Origin: Chryseobacterium taichungense
Lineage (GTDB): Bacteria > Bacteroidota > Bacteroidia > Flavobacteriales > Weeksellaceae
DNA: 64,000 nt
Reading direction: 5' to 3'
Assembly: GCF_900109935.1 (NCBI RefSeq)
Contig: NZ_FOBV01000001.1
Coordinates: 248,001-312,000, forward strand
The notes under the pieces were generated by a model. That model saw nothing but the letters and a program-made list of their open reading frames with translations, was not told the origin of the DNA and did not search any database. Shown here piece by piece: positions 24,235 to 32,832 of the stretch (within the stretch, counting starts at the first letter, position 1; each line of letters starts with the position of its first letter). The translations under genes and the position numbers were made by a program.

Positions 24235-26292
24235 ATGAATATTTTAACAGAAAAGTTTAACACACCATATCATTCAGCACCTTTTAATCAAATTAAAAAT
24301 GAAGATTATCTTCCTGCCTTCAGGGAATTAATTAAAAAATCAGAAGAAGAAATTGATGGCATTGTCAGCAATCCTGAAGAGCCAACTTTTGAAAACGTAA
24401 TTGAAGCACTGGCTTATTCTGGTGAACAACTGGATGTGGTTTCCAATATATTTTTCAATTTAAATTCAGCAGAAACAAGTGATGAGCTTCAGCAGATCGC
24501 TCAGGAAGTTTCGCCGATTCTGACTGAATATTCTTCAAAAATTTCTCAAAATGAAGCTTTGTTTAAAAAAATTAAAAAAGTTTACCACGAAAAAGAGAAA
24601 TACGACCTGAACGACGAACAGCAAATGCTTTTGAATGAGACGTATAAAGGTTTCGTAAGAAGCGGAGCCTTGCTCAATGAGGAAGACAAAGAAAAACTGA
24701 AAAAAATCAGCATGGAGCTGTCTGTAAAATCCCTACAGTTCGGGCAAAATGTACTGGCTTCCACCAACAGTTATTTCAAACACATCACGAAAAAAGAAGA
24801 TTTGGCAGGAATTCCTGATGCTATCATGGAACAATACGCCGAAGAAGCAAAAGAAAGAAATCTTGAAGGCTGGGTAGTTACGCTGCAGTATCCGAGCTAT
24901 GTTCCTTTTATGACGTACGCGGAAAACCGTGAATTAAGGAAAGAGCTGGCATTGGCCAATGGAAAGAAATCTTTTGATGGCGGTGAGTTTGATAATCAGA
25001 ATTTAATTAAGGAACTTCTTACTTTAAAGCAGCAAAAGGCAGAATTATTAGGCTATAAAAACTATGCAGATTATGTTCTGGAAGAAAGAATGGCAAAATC
25101 TCCAACAAAAGTTAGTGATTTTCTAAATGAGCTTTTAACCAAAGCAAAACCCTATGCCGACAAAGAAATCGAAGAATTAAAATCATTAGCAAAAGCAGAC
25201 GGAATCGATGAAATTCAGGCGTATGACCATGCTTTTTATGCCGAAAAACTTCGTAAAGCTAAATTTGATCTCAATGATGAAGAATTAAGGCCTTATTTTC
25301 CATTAAATCAGGTTCAGGATGCTGTTTTCGGATTGGCAAACAAGCTTTTCGGACTGACTTTCGTGGAAAGAAACGACCTCCCAAAATACCATGAAGACGT
25401 AAAAGTGTATGAGGTCTTTGAGGCAGGAAGCAGAAAGTCAGAAGCTGGAAGTACCCATCCTGAAAAAAATTTCAAAGCTTTACTTTATGTAGATTATTTT
25501 CCGCGAAAAGGCAAAAGAGCCGGAGCATGGATGACAAGCTATAAAAACCAGTATCAGAAGAACGGAGAAAATTCCCGTCCTCATATTTCTATTGTTTGTA
25601 ATTTTACCAAACCGACAAAAGATACGCCTAGTTTATTGACGTTCCAGGAGGTGACCACTTTATTCCACGAGTTTGGTCATGCCCTTCACGGAATGCTCGC
25701 CAATACACTCTATCCGACCCTTTCCGGAACTTCTGTGAAATGGGATTTTGTGGAACTACCATCGCAATTCCTTGAAAATTTCTGCTATGAACCGGAATTC
25801 CTAAAAACTTTTGCCAAGCATTATAAAACCGGTGAAGTTCTTCCCGATGAAAAAATCGAGAAAATAGCACAATCGAAAAACTTTATGGAAGGCTATCAGA
25901 CCTTGCGACAGCTTGGTTTTGGATTACTGGATATGAATTACCATACGAAAGTTGAAGAGCTGGAGAATAAGACTATTAAGGAGTTTGAAGATGGATACAC
26001 TAAAGCAACTCAACTTTACCCTACAAATCCTGAAACGGCGATGAGCCCAAGCTTTTCGCATATTTTCCAGGGTGGATATTCTGCCGGATATTATTCTTAC
26101 AAATGGGCGGAAGTTCTGGATGCTGACGCTTTTCAGTATTTTAAAGAAAATGGAATTTTCAATCCTGACATTGCCACAAAATATAAAATCCTTCTTTCTT
26201 CAGGCGGAACAAAAGATCCGATGGAGCTGTACAAAAGCTTTAGAGGAAGCGAACCGAAAGTGGAAAGTTTACTGAAGCGAGCATTCGGATAA
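24235..26292 (+). CDS. M3 family oligopeptidase (dipeptidyl carboxypeptidase type)
   Basis: A 685-residue zinc metallopeptidase that degrades short peptides. The start ATG at 24235 (MNILTEKFNTPYHSAPFNQI) gives the standard N-terminus and excludes a 58-codon AT-rich extension. The zinc site is HEFGHALHG (H478, E479, H482), with the third ligand in the VELPSQFLENF helix. There is no signal peptide, so it is probably cytosolic. Residues about 396-411 (AGSRKSEAGSTHPEK) replace a shorter loop between VYEVFE and FKALLYVDYFPRKGKRAGAW and are encoded by a dispersed repeat; the frame is kept. A terminator follows. Confidence 0.95.
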   Translation: MNILTEKFNTPYHSAPFNQIKNEDYLPAFRELIKKSEEEIDGIVSNPEEPTFENVIEALAYSGEQLDVVSNIFFNLNSAETSDELQQIAQEVSPILTEYSSKISQNEALFKKIKKVYHEKEKYDLNDEQQMLLNETYKGFVRSGALLNEEDKEKLKKISMELSVKSLQFGQNVLASTNSYFKHITKKEDLAGIPDAIMEQYAEEAKERNLEGWVVTLQYPSYVPFMTYAENRELRKELALANGKKSFDGGEFDNQNLIKELLTLKQQKAELLGYKNYADYVLEERMAKSPTKVSDFLNELLTKAKPYADKEIEELKSLAKADGIDEIQAYDHAFYAEKLRKAKFDLNDEELRPYFPLNQVQDAVFGLANKLFGLTFVERNDLPKYHEDVKVYEVFEAGSRKSEAGSTHPEKNFKALLYVDYFPRKGKRAGAWMTSYKNQYQKNGENSRPHISIVCNFTKPTKDTPSLLTFQEVTTLFHEFGHALHGMLANTLYPTLSGTSVKWDFVELPSQFLENFCYEPEFLKTFAKHYKTGEVLPDEKIEKIAQSKNFMEGYQTLRQLGFGLLDMNYHTKVEELENKTIKEFEDGYTKATQLYPTNPETAMSPSFSHIFQGGYSAGYYSYKWAEVLDADAFQYFKENGIFNPDIATKYKILLSSGGTKDPMELYKSFRGSEPKVESLLKRAFG
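25421..25452 (+). repeat. dispersed repeat inserted in frame in M3 peptidase
   Basis: AGGCAGGAAGCAGAAAGTCA is followed directly by GAAGCTGGAAGT. It shares CAGAAGCTGGA and GCTGGAAGT cores with the intergenic repeat at 9016-9093, and adds about 12-15 residues to a loop. Confidence 0.65.
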
Positions 26293-26307
26293 TTATTTTA
26301 ACAAAAT

Positions 26308-26346
26308 GACTGATAATGGAAGACGTTATCGTTTCCTTTATCAGTC
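26308..26346 (+). terminator. terminator of M3 peptidase gene
   Basis: GACTGATAA-T-GGAA pairs with TTCC-T-TTATCAGTC around a short loop (one internal mismatch). A weak T-tract follows. Confidence 0.65.
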
Positions 26347-26471
26347 TTAAAACTTAGACGAGGGTGTAAATTATTATTAAATAATGGTTAAAAGTCAGGA
26401 ATATTAGTGATTGACTTCATTTTATTTTCATTACCTTTAGTAAAATCAAAAACAAGGTATTGCACAATATT

Positions 26472-27077
26472 ATGAAAGATCAACTATATTTTATAAAAAC
26501 AGATCCTGTCAGCGCAAAGATCAATCTTTATAATAGACTCTGCTGCGAAGAAAACGGAATGCTTCCTTACCTTGAAGATGATAAAAAAGCAAGTCTTGAA
26601 ATCATAAAAAGAAAGACACTTGATAATATCGAGACGCTTTCCAAGGAAGAATTCATCAGTATTTTTAATTGGTTTGACGCTAAATACAATTCTGATCCTG
26701 AAGAGCTGAAAACCCAGCTTTTTATCCATGGAATTGATATATTTTACGATATTTCAAATCCGCTATGTATTGAAAATTTCCAGCACATTCTTTCAGGATA
26801 TGAAGATTATTTACAAAGTAAACTTTCCTTCAAAATCAATTCCGAAGCTTTCAATCATTTTGTGATTTATGCCATCTTTTTTACAGGAATGGCAAATTCA
26901 GAAGAAAAATATCTGTTCAATTTTTTAAAGCAAGACCACAATGTGCTCTACTCGCTGGCAGAAAAAGGATACAGTGAAAAAAGATATGGAATTTCTTTAC
27001 AACCGGAGATGTATCAATACTTTTCGGATCTTTATGATTGTACAAAGTTTTATAAAGGATCGGTAATTACCATTTAG
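26472..27077 (+). CDS. hypothetical protein (201 aa)
   Basis: A 201-residue soluble, helical protein. The ATG at 26472 (MKDQLYFIKTDPV) is preferred over a TTG four codons upstream. It has no signal peptide, membrane segment or recognised motif. Two features stand out: a cysteine pair in NRLCCEENG (about 24-25), and a conserved-looking C-terminal block with PEMYQYFSDLYDCTKFY. It is monocistronic, between two terminators. Function unknown. Confidence 0.65.
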   Translation: MKDQLYFIKTDPVSAKINLYNRLCCEENGMLPYLEDDKKASLEIIKRKTLDNIETLSKEEFISIFNWFDAKYNSDPEELKTQLFIHGIDIFYDISNPLCIENFQHILSGYEDYLQSKLSFKINSEAFNHFVIYAIFFTGMANSEEKYLFNFLKQDHNVLYSLAEKGYSEKRYGISLQPEMYQYFSDLYDCTKFYKGSVITI

Positions 27078-27137
27078 ACACCCTTAGTGCTCTAATATAA
27101 ACATTAAATATCTGAGGATGTAAATTATAAAGTCAAA

Positions 27138-27168
27138 AAAACGATCGTTTTTTTTAAGCGATCGTTTT
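27138..27168. terminator. bidirectional intrinsic terminator
   Basis: A 10-bp stem AAAACGATCG / CGATCGTTTT with an 11-nt T-rich loop, between the convergent genes ending at 27077 and 27190. Confidence 0.75.
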
Positions 27169-27189
27169 CTATTTTAGAATATAAAATTA

Positions 27190-28215
27190 TTATGCAATTT
27201 CTTTTTCTGAGACCATACTATTTCTCGCTCTGGCCAACATCGGAATGGAGATAAGTCCCATCGTCAACATGATAATGATCTGCAACGGTAATGAAATAAA
27301 AGAATAGGTTAATCCGATTTCTCCTCCTAATGCACCACTCTTACCCATAGAAATGAATAATGCCATAAAACCATATTTCATAGCAAGATTGAAAGCGCCG
27401 ATTCCACCACTTGCTGGGATAATCATTCCGAGGGTTCCTACGACAAGAATTAAAAAGCCGTCATCGAAAGTAAAATTTGAGGTTTCCGGTAGTGCAAAAC
27501 ATACAAGATAAGCTGCAAAATAATACGAAATCCAGATGCCTATGGTGTAAATAATAAATTTTCCTTTTTGCTTTAATTTAAATATGGAAGTCAACCCTTC
27601 AAAAACACCATCAATAAATCTGATGATCTTATCTAAAACAGGAATATTTGCCAATCTTTTTTTAAAAACAAAAAATAAAACCGTTCCGACAATCAGAATT
27701 CCCAGAATGATTAAAATTTTATTAGGGTTAAATTGTATGCCTGAATTTTTATAAAAAGAATAAATAGCTTCCCCTTTAAATAATAAAGTCAGACCCAGAA
27801 ATGCCACCATACAAACGAGATCCACAACTCTTTCCAGAATAATAGTCCCGAAAGACTGATCTACAGGAACTTTTTCTACACCATACAAAGCTGTTGCTCT
27901 TGCGACTTCACCACTTCTGGGAATGGTAAGGTTCATTAAATATCCAAAAGAAATAGACCACAACGAATTGGAATTTGAGATTGTATGTCCCATGGGCTCC
28001 AGCATCAGATTCCAGCGTATTGCCCTAAACCAGTAAGCCGCGATCCCGAAGCATGCTGCTAATAAAACCCACCAGTAGTTTGCTTTTGAGATAGACTTCC
28101 TGAATGATTCATAATCAAAATCTTTCAGGGCAAGCCATAAAAAAAAGCCTGCAAAAGCAAGCGAAATTACTATTGTAAGAATTGATTTTAAAGGGCTCTT
28201 TGTATTTTTCTCCAT
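27190..28215 (-). CDS. flippase-like membrane protein (LPG_synthase_TM family)
   Basis: A 341-residue integral membrane protein with about eight helices and the LPG_synthase_TM/UPF0104 layout: AYWFRAIRWNLMLEPMG after helix 2, the ISFGYLMNLTIPRSGEVARATALY segment (about 90-113) with the conserved PRxGExxR, and GMIIPASGGIGAFNLAMKYGF (about 258-278). It lacks the catalytic aminoacyl-transfer domain of MprF. Members move or handle lipids at the inner membrane; the substrate is unknown. It lies 4 bp behind panD, so the two are co-transcribed. Confidence 0.85.
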   Translation of the reverse strand: MEKNTKSPLKSILTIVISLAFAGFFLWLALKDFDYESFRKSISKANYWWVLLAACFGIAAYWFRAIRWNLMLEPMGHTISNSNSLWSISFGYLMNLTIPRSGEVARATALYGVEKVPVDQSFGTIILERVVDLVCMVAFLGLTLLFKGEAIYSFYKNSGIQFNPNKILIILGILIVGTVLFFVFKKRLANIPVLDKIIRFIDGVFEGLTSIFKLKQKGKFIIYTIGIWISYYFAAYLVCFALPETSNFTFDDGFLILVVGTLGMIIPASGGIGAFNLAMKYGFMALFISMGKSGALGGEIGLTYSFISLPLQIIIMLTMGLISIPMLARARNSMVSEKEIA

Positions 28216-28219
28216 CAGT

Positions 28220-28570
28220 TTAGGTCAAAAGATTGGTCTTTTCATCCGGGAAAACAATTTTCGGCTGAAAATCTTTGGCTTCTTCAGGAGTCATCTGCGC
28301 ATAAGCAATAATGATAATAATATCGTCTCTCTGCACTTTTCTTGCGGCAGGACCGTTGAGGCAAACTTCGCCTGATTTTCTTTTACCTTTAATCACATAC
28401 GTATCAAAACGCTCACCATTATTTACATTTACAATATATACTCTTTCTCCTACGACAAGACCGGCTGCTTCAATAAGATCTTCATCTATGGTAATACTTC
28501 CGATATAATTAAGGTCAGAAGCCGTAACTCTCACCCTGTGAATCTTAGACTTAAAAACTTCTATTAACAT
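28220..28570 (-). CDS. panD: aspartate 1-decarboxylase
   Basis: A 116-residue pyruvoyl enzyme that makes beta-alanine from aspartate for pantothenate and CoA. The self-cleavage site G24-S25 is present in [10 protein letters not shown], and K9, R54 (GERFDTYVI), Y58 and the [12 protein letters not shown] block near 72-83 match the family. The -7 box lies only 4 nt before the ATG. It is followed at 4 bp by a flippase-like membrane protein gene with no evident pathway link. Confidence 0.97.
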   Translation of the reverse strand: MLIEVFKSKIHRVRVTASDLNYIGSITIDEDLIEAAGLVVGERVYIVNVNNGERFDTYVIKGKRKSGEVCLNGPAARKVQRDDIIIIIAYAQMTPEEAKDFQPKIVFPDEKTNLLT

Positions 28571-28573
28571 ACT

Positions 28574-28581
28574 GCAAATTT
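28574..28581 (-). promoter_or_regulatory. panD -7 box abutting start codon
   Basis: TAAATTTG on the minus strand, ending 4 nt before the panD ATG. It predicts a leaderless panD mRNA. Confidence 0.5.
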
Positions 28582-28904
28582 ATTAATAAAAATCAATAAA
28601 ACGCTTTTTTAGACTTATTTTAAAACTATCAGAGTCACAGCATTTTAATTTCTTTAAATATAATTTTTAGAGTTTTTAATTGTAAAATCAGTAAATATAT
28701 TCTAAAACTGTTAATACTTTAGTTATAATTTAGGATTTAATAAATACAGAAAATAATATTATGATTCTCATAAAGTCAATATACATAAGCATTTGGCATG
28801 ATTTTAGTAACGTGTAACGTACATTTTACGTAAAAAAGAGAATTATCATATTTTAATCATTTTCACGTAAAAACAAAAAAATTATTTATTTTTTTATAAA
28901 AAAA
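28582..28904. other. 323-bp AT-rich intergenic region upstream of HU
   Basis: No gene is visible. It contains the perfect palindrome TTTTACGTAAAA (28824-28835), a second related site TTTTCACGTAAAA (about 28859-28871), and CGTGTAACGTACATTTTACG just upstream. These repeated ACGT cores are candidate operator sites for the HU promoter. Confidence 0.4.
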
Positions 28905-28934
28905 TTGCACATATAGAAAATAGTATTATATTTG
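28905..28934 (+). promoter_or_regulatory. HU promoter
   Basis: TTG (28905-28907), 19 nt, then TATATTTG (28927-28934). This exactly fits the Bacteroidota consensus TTG-N19-TAnnTTTG, 35 nt before the ATG of the HU gene. Confidence 0.75.
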
Positions 28935-28969
28935 CTATTATACGAACTAACTTTAATATTAGAAAAATT

Positions 28970-29260
28970 ATGAACAAGTCTGAATTAATCGACGCAATCT
29001 CAAAAGATGCAGGTATCACTAAAGTTGCAGCTAAAGCTGCTTTAGAATCATTCATCAATAACGTAATGACTACTTTAAAGAAAAAAGATGGAAAAGTTTC
29101 TTTAGTAGGATTCGGTACTTTCTCAGTAGCAGAAAGAGCTGCAAGACAAGGTATTAACCCTGCAACTAAAAAACCAATCAAAATTGCCGCTAAAAAAGTT
29201 GCTAAGTTCAAAGCAGGAGCTGACCTTTCAAATGCAGTTTCAGGAGCTAAGAAAAAATAA
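28970..29260 (+). CDS. HU family DNA-binding protein
   Basis: A 96-residue nucleoid protein. It begins MNKSELIDAISKDAGITKVAA, carries the beta-arm signature GFGTFSVAERAARQGINPATKK (about 47-68) including the invariant Pro in NPATKKP, and ends in a Lys-rich tail. It should bind DNA non-specifically as a dimer and compact or bend it. A textbook promoter precedes it and a strong terminator follows, consistent with high expression. The antisense frame across it is a shadow. Confidence 0.97.
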   Translation: MNKSELIDAISKDAGITKVAAKAALESFINNVMTTLKKKDGKVSLVGFGTFSVAERAARQGINPATKKPIKIAAKKVAKFKAGADLSNAVSGAKKK

Positions 29261-29282
29261 TCATTCAGATTAAGTAAAAAGC

Positions 29283-29310
29283 AACCTCATCATTGATGAG
29301 GTTTTTTTAT
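29283..29310 (+). terminator. HU gene terminator
   Basis: A 9-bp stem AACCTCATC / GATGAGGTT with a 3-nt loop and a T-tract. Confidence 0.85.
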
Positions 29311-29340
29311 GGAAAAATGGCTTTGAAGGCTTTATGATCC

Positions 29341-29988
29341 TTAAGGTGCCAGCCTCGAAATTTTCCAGTCGAGATTGTCAATTAATTCATAGATAATCCG
29401 GTCATGCAAACGGTTGGGTCTTCCCTGCCAAAATTCTATTTCATACGGTTTTGCAATATATCCTCCCCAGTTACCCGGTCTTGGAATTTCTTCTGCATTT
29501 TCATATTCTTTTTCAAGCGCTCTCAGTTTTTCTTCCAAGAAATTCCGATCCGGAATCACCTGACTTTGTGGTGAAACTACCGCTCCAAGTTGGCTTCCTT
29601 TCGGCCTTGAGTGAAAATATCCGTCACTCAGATTCTCAGCAATACGTTCAAGATTTGCCTTAATAATGATTTGCCTTTCAAGATTTGGCCAGAAAAAATG
29701 AAGACATGCCTTATGTGTACTCTCAATTGCTTTTCCTTTTCTGCTGTCGTAATTGGTATAAAAAATAAATCCCTCGTACGTATATGCCTTCAACAGTACC
29801 ATTCTCGTACGCGGACATCCGTCTGACTCTACTGTCGAAACCGCCATTGCATTAGCTTCAGAAATACGGGGATTATCGCTCGCTTCGATGAACCAGTCCC
29901 GAAATTGTTCAATGGGATTTTGTTTTATCTCACTTTCAATAAGTTGGGATCTCTCGTACACTTTTCTTTTATCGTGCAGGTTTTCCAT
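29341..29988 (-). CDS. pdxH: pyridoxamine 5'-phosphate oxidase
   Basis: A 215-residue FMN enzyme that oxidises pyridoxamine or pyridoxine 5'-phosphate to pyridoxal phosphate. FMN- and substrate-binding text is in order: SRxxLLK-like TRMVLLKAYTYEGFIFYTNYDSRKGK (about 60-85), the FFWPNLERQIIIKANLERIAE strand (about 93-113), SRPKGSQLGAVVSPQSQVI (about 122-140), and the C-terminal signature EFWQGRPNRLHDRIIYE (about 187-203). It is divergent from the AlgH-type gene with only 24 bp between the starts. Confidence 0.97.
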   Translation of the reverse strand: MENLHDKRKVYERSQLIESEIKQNPIEQFRDWFIEASDNPRISEANAMAVSTVESDGCPRTRMVLLKAYTYEGFIFYTNYDSRKGKAIESTHKACLHFFWPNLERQIIIKANLERIAENLSDGYFHSRPKGSQLGAVVSPQSQVIPDRNFLEEKLRALEKEYENAEEIPRPGNWGGYIAKPYEIEFWQGRPNRLHDRIIYELIDNLDWKISRLAP

Positions 29989-30001
29989 AAATATTTTTTA
30001 T

Positions 30002-30009
30002 TAAATTTG
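30002..30009 (+). promoter_or_regulatory. -7 box abutting start codon of AlgH gene
   Basis: TAAATTTG ends 4 nt before the ATG at 30013, predicting a leaderless mRNA. It lies within the 24-bp gap to pdxH. Confidence 0.5.
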
Positions 30010-30012
30010 AGT

Positions 30013-30561
30013 ATGAATTACTCCTACAAAGGTAAAATATTAATTTCCACACCTGACATTTCCGGTGATATTTTTTCCCGATCGGTAGTATTGGTTATAG
30101 AACATAACGAACAGGGTGCATTTGGCTTAATATTAAATAAAAAAAACAGCCAGATGAGCGACAAATTCAAAGATCTGTTCGAATTTAAGATCGAAGTTTA
30201 CGATGGAGGCCCCGTGGAAAATGATAAGGTTTTCTTTATCGTTAAAGGGAAAAAAGTAACGGAAACTTTTGTAGAGATTACTCCAGAATTTTATCTGACA
30301 GAAGATATTGAAAATATTATCAGCGCCATTTTAAACAGCGAACTGAATATCAATGACGTAAAAATATTTTCAGGTTATTCAGGATGGACATCGATGCAGC
30401 TCGACAGCGAAATACAGCGAAAAATGTGGACCGTAGTTGACGTCTATAATCTTGATTACACTTTGCCGAACGATCAGACGCTTTGGAAATCTATCATGCA
30501 GAATTTGGGAGGCGAATACTTACTTTGGGCAAATTCTCCTGAAGATATCTCACTCAACTAG
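30013..30561 (+). CDS. YqgE/AlgH family protein
   Basis: A 182-residue cytosolic protein. The ATG at 30013 is chosen because the family N-terminus GKILISTPDISGDIFSRSVVLVIEH starts right after it; the longer frame upstream overlaps pdxH on the other strand. Family motifs are GAFGLILNKK (about 35-44), VYDGGPVENDKVFF (about 61-74) and the GYSGWTSMQLDSEI loop (about 119-132). AlgH/YqgE proteins are widespread and conserved, without a firmly established molecular function. Confidence 0.93.
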   Translation: MNYSYKGKILISTPDISGDIFSRSVVLVIEHNEQGAFGLILNKKNSQMSDKFKDLFEFKIEVYDGGPVENDKVFFIVKGKKVTETFVEITPEFYLTEDIENIISAILNSELNINDVKIFSGYSGWTSMQLDSEIQRKMWTVVDVYNLDYTLPNDQTLWKSIMQNLGGEYLLWANSPEDISLN

Positions 30562-30669
30562 AAAAAGTTACAAATTCATCCCTGATAATTTTAACAAAAT
30601 TTTGGGAAGGCGTTAACCAATTTTAAGCAAATAATTTCCGTTATTTGCTTAACCAAAAACTCAGCCGAT

Positions 30670-31254
30670 ATGAAAGGAATCAAACTACTTGCTATATCAG
30701 TATTTTCTGCTGCTTTTCTATCTTTCACTCCTGAAAACAAAAAGATAATTATCATCGACGCAGGCCATGGCGGTAATGACATGGGCGCTAACAGAGATGG
30801 CATCTACGAAAAAGATGTTGTTCTTAATATCGCTAAGGAAATCCGGGAATTCAATAATGTACAGGATAAATACGAAGTTATTTTAACTAGAGATAACGAC
30901 ACCTATTTACAACTAGCTGACAGAAGCACTTTGATCAACAAACTGAATCCTGAAATAGTGGTTTCTCTTCACATGAACAGCAGCCCGCATCAGGAATCTG
31001 TAAGATTTGGAAAGGAAGTTTATACTCAAAGTACGGAAGCATCAAAAAAGCTGGCTCAGCAAATTTCTCAAAAACTTAATCCATGTGAAATTTCGGGAGA
31101 AAAAAATCTTCACATTTTAAGAGAATCTAAAGCACCTACTGTTCTTGTAGAGCTGGGCTTTATGAATAATACAGAAGACAGAGAATATTTAACCAGCAAA
31201 AAAGGTCAAAAAGAAATTGCTCAAAAATTCATTGAAGTTTTTAATGAATACTAA
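30670..31254 (+). CDS. N-acetylmuramoyl-L-alanine amidase (Amidase_3)
   Basis: A 194-residue zinc amidase that cuts the bond between N-acetylmuramic acid and the peptide stem of peptidoglycan. A short hydrophobic N-terminus (residues 1-19, LLAISVFSAAFLSF) suggests export. The zinc ligands are H33 (DAGHGGND), E47 (IYEKDV) and H101 (SLHMNSS), with the catalytic E161 (LVELGFMNN). No SPOR or other wall-binding domain is attached, so it is a minimal enzyme. Role: wall remodelling or daughter-cell separation. Confidence 0.93.
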   Translation: MKGIKLLAISVFSAAFLSFTPENKKIIIIDAGHGGNDMGANRDGIYEKDVVLNIAKEIREFNNVQDKYEVILTRDNDTYLQLADRSTLINKLNPEIVVSLHMNSSPHQESVRFGKEVYTQSTEASKKLAQQISQKLNPCEISGEKNLHILRESKAPTVLVELGFMNNTEDREYLTSKKGQKEIAQKFIEVFNEY

Positions 31255-31336
31255 ATAAGAAACAATTCTGATAATTTCGGAATAAAACCCGGTAAAGGAC
31301 TTTGAAAATTTTTGTTGTTTACCGGGTTTGTCAATT

Positions 31337-32146
31337 TTAAAAGCTGCTTTTCCAGGCTTCTACCAATCCTGAGAACTTAGCGCTTCCAAAAGTTTTATTT
31401 CTTATTTTACCTACCGAAAAAATTCCCTTTTCATCAGATATCAAAAGAATTTCTTCAGCTTTCTGAGATTCAAATGCAATAATTTCGTGCTCCTGAATAT
31501 CGGCAAGATTATTTTTATGTAAAAAGGTAACAAAGTTTTCCATTAAAGGCGAAATATATGCTCCTTCGGTTTGTTTCGGTATTTTAATCATATCCCCTTC
31601 CAGAAATAAAAGATTACCGGATATCGCCCTTGCAATTCTTTTGTTCGGATTTAGGAAAATTACGTCATCAAGATCATTTTCCTGCGCGTAAATTTCACCA
31701 TAAATATTTTCCGGACTATGGACACGGATATTGCTCAGAAGATTGTTATTAACGTTAATTTCTTTGATTAAATCCAGTTCCAGCAGTCTTTCATGGATTG
31801 ATAATACATCATCCATTGCCGTAACCTCATAATAATATGATACGTAAGATTTTGACAAAGTAATACCATCCCTATTTCTGAAGACCTGAAAATTAATGAT
31901 TCCGTTCTGAATTCCCTTTCCTTCGATAATATCTTTATTGAAAGTCGACTGGAAAAATTCTAGCGTGTATGACAAAGGAATATTGAGTCTCATTTTCCTC
32001 ATGGAAGCCATCAGAAAAAAATAGCATTCTTCATCCATGATTAACTTTGAATTTCTTATAAAGAATGAAACCTTCACCGCATCTCCAAGCAGAAATGCTC
32101 TGTTCTTTATATTTAATTCTCCCGATGTAAAATATTGATTTTCCAA
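31337..32146 (-). CDS. class IV aminotransferase-fold protein, probably degenerate
   Basis: A 269-residue protein with the outline of fold-type IV PLP enzymes (BCAT, PabC). It has ENQYFTSGELNIKNRAFLLGDAVKVSFFI at the N-terminus, corresponding to the usual RGxxYGDGxFE segment, and a C-terminal domain with DDVIFLNPNKRIARAISGNLLFLEGD. The PLP lysine, expected just ahead of DDVIFLN, is not apparent: the text is NLLSNIRVHSPENIYGEIYA. The usual Glu before SGNL is Ala. Either PLP is held atypically or catalytic function has been lost. It is transcribed upstream of nothing obvious and faces the amidase gene. Confidence 0.7.
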   Translation of the reverse strand: MENQYFTSGELNIKNRAFLLGDAVKVSFFIRNSKLIMDEECYFFLMASMRKMRLNIPLSYTLEFFQSTFNKDIIEGKGIQNGIINFQVFRNRDGITLSKSYVSYYYEVTAMDDVLSIHERLLELDLIKEINVNNNLLSNIRVHSPENIYGEIYAQENDLDDVIFLNPNKRIARAISGNLLFLEGDMIKIPKQTEGAYISPLMENFVTFLHKNNLADIQEHEIIAFESQKAEEILLISDEKGIFSVGKIRNKTFGSAKFSGLVEAWKSSF

Positions 32147-32221
32147 TTTAATCTGATTTATTATAAAAAAATAATGAACGATAAATCGTTCATCAGTTTT
32201 ATCTGCAAATACTGCTTACGT

Positions 32222-32608
32222 TTAAGCGGCACCTAATTTTATTCTAAGGTTTTCGATAAGATTTTCCCAATACATTGCGTTTTCCTCTTCGTCTCCTTCT
32301 TCGCAAAAGTCTGTAATATTTAAAGCAAGATCTTCTGTAATATCGTCGATTGTAATTGTCATTTCAAAGAAATGCTTCGTTCCTTCATCTTCTTCCCATC
32401 TAAAACGCACGAAACCTTCAGGCTTATATCTGATTAAAGTTGCCTTCTCGGCAGGACCTCCTCCCCAACTAAAAAAGAAATCATCTCCTTTCTCTATTAC
32501 TTCATCCGCAAACCATTCAGATAATCCCTCTGCAGTGGCCAGATATTCATATAAAATCTCTGATAAGCAATGCATTGGAAATTCGTAATGGACTTTATGT
32601 TTCGCCAT
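32222..32608 (-). CDS. START-like domain protein (128 aa)
   Basis: A 128-residue AHSA1/START-fold protein widespread in Bacteroidota. It contains YEFPMHCLSEILYEYLATAEGLSEWFADEV (8-37), the strand KATLIRYKPEGFVRFRWEED and a C-terminal helix ENAMYWENLIENLRIKLGAA. The surface is highly acidic. No ligand or pathway can be assigned. It is monocistronic, and its upstream gap contains the palindrome TTTACGTAAA at 32725-32734. Confidence 0.82.
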   Translation of the reverse strand: MAKHKVHYEFPMHCLSEILYEYLATAEGLSEWFADEVIEKGDDFFFSWGGGPAEKATLIRYKPEGFVRFRWEEDEGTKHFFEMTITIDDITEDLALNITDFCEEGDEEENAMYWENLIENLRIKLGAA

Positions 32609-32724
32609 ATAATCTTTGTTTTAATCGTCCCGCAATATATAAATTAATTTTTTTATTACACAAAAATGTGTTTACTTTTTTACACAATCTTCATGACATT
32701 TGTCAGAGATTTTCAAATATTTGC

Positions 32725-32734
32725 TTTACGTAAA
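32725..32734. promoter_or_regulatory. TTTACGTAAA palindrome
   Basis: A perfect 10-bp palindrome, identical to the core of the site at 28825-28834 upstream of HU. It lies in the 268-bp gap upstream of the START-like gene and is a candidate operator. Confidence 0.3.
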
Positions 32735-32832
32735 ATTATATTATAAATATACCTTCCGGAATGATTTTCACAACTAAATATATTTAAAAACATTCAAATT
32801 AAACAATTAATGCTTCAATATGAAGCAAATCA

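Noticed and set aside
28894-29211. 105-aa minus-strand frame antisense to HU
   Set aside because: A shadow of the HU gene. HU has a full promoter, normal length and terminator.
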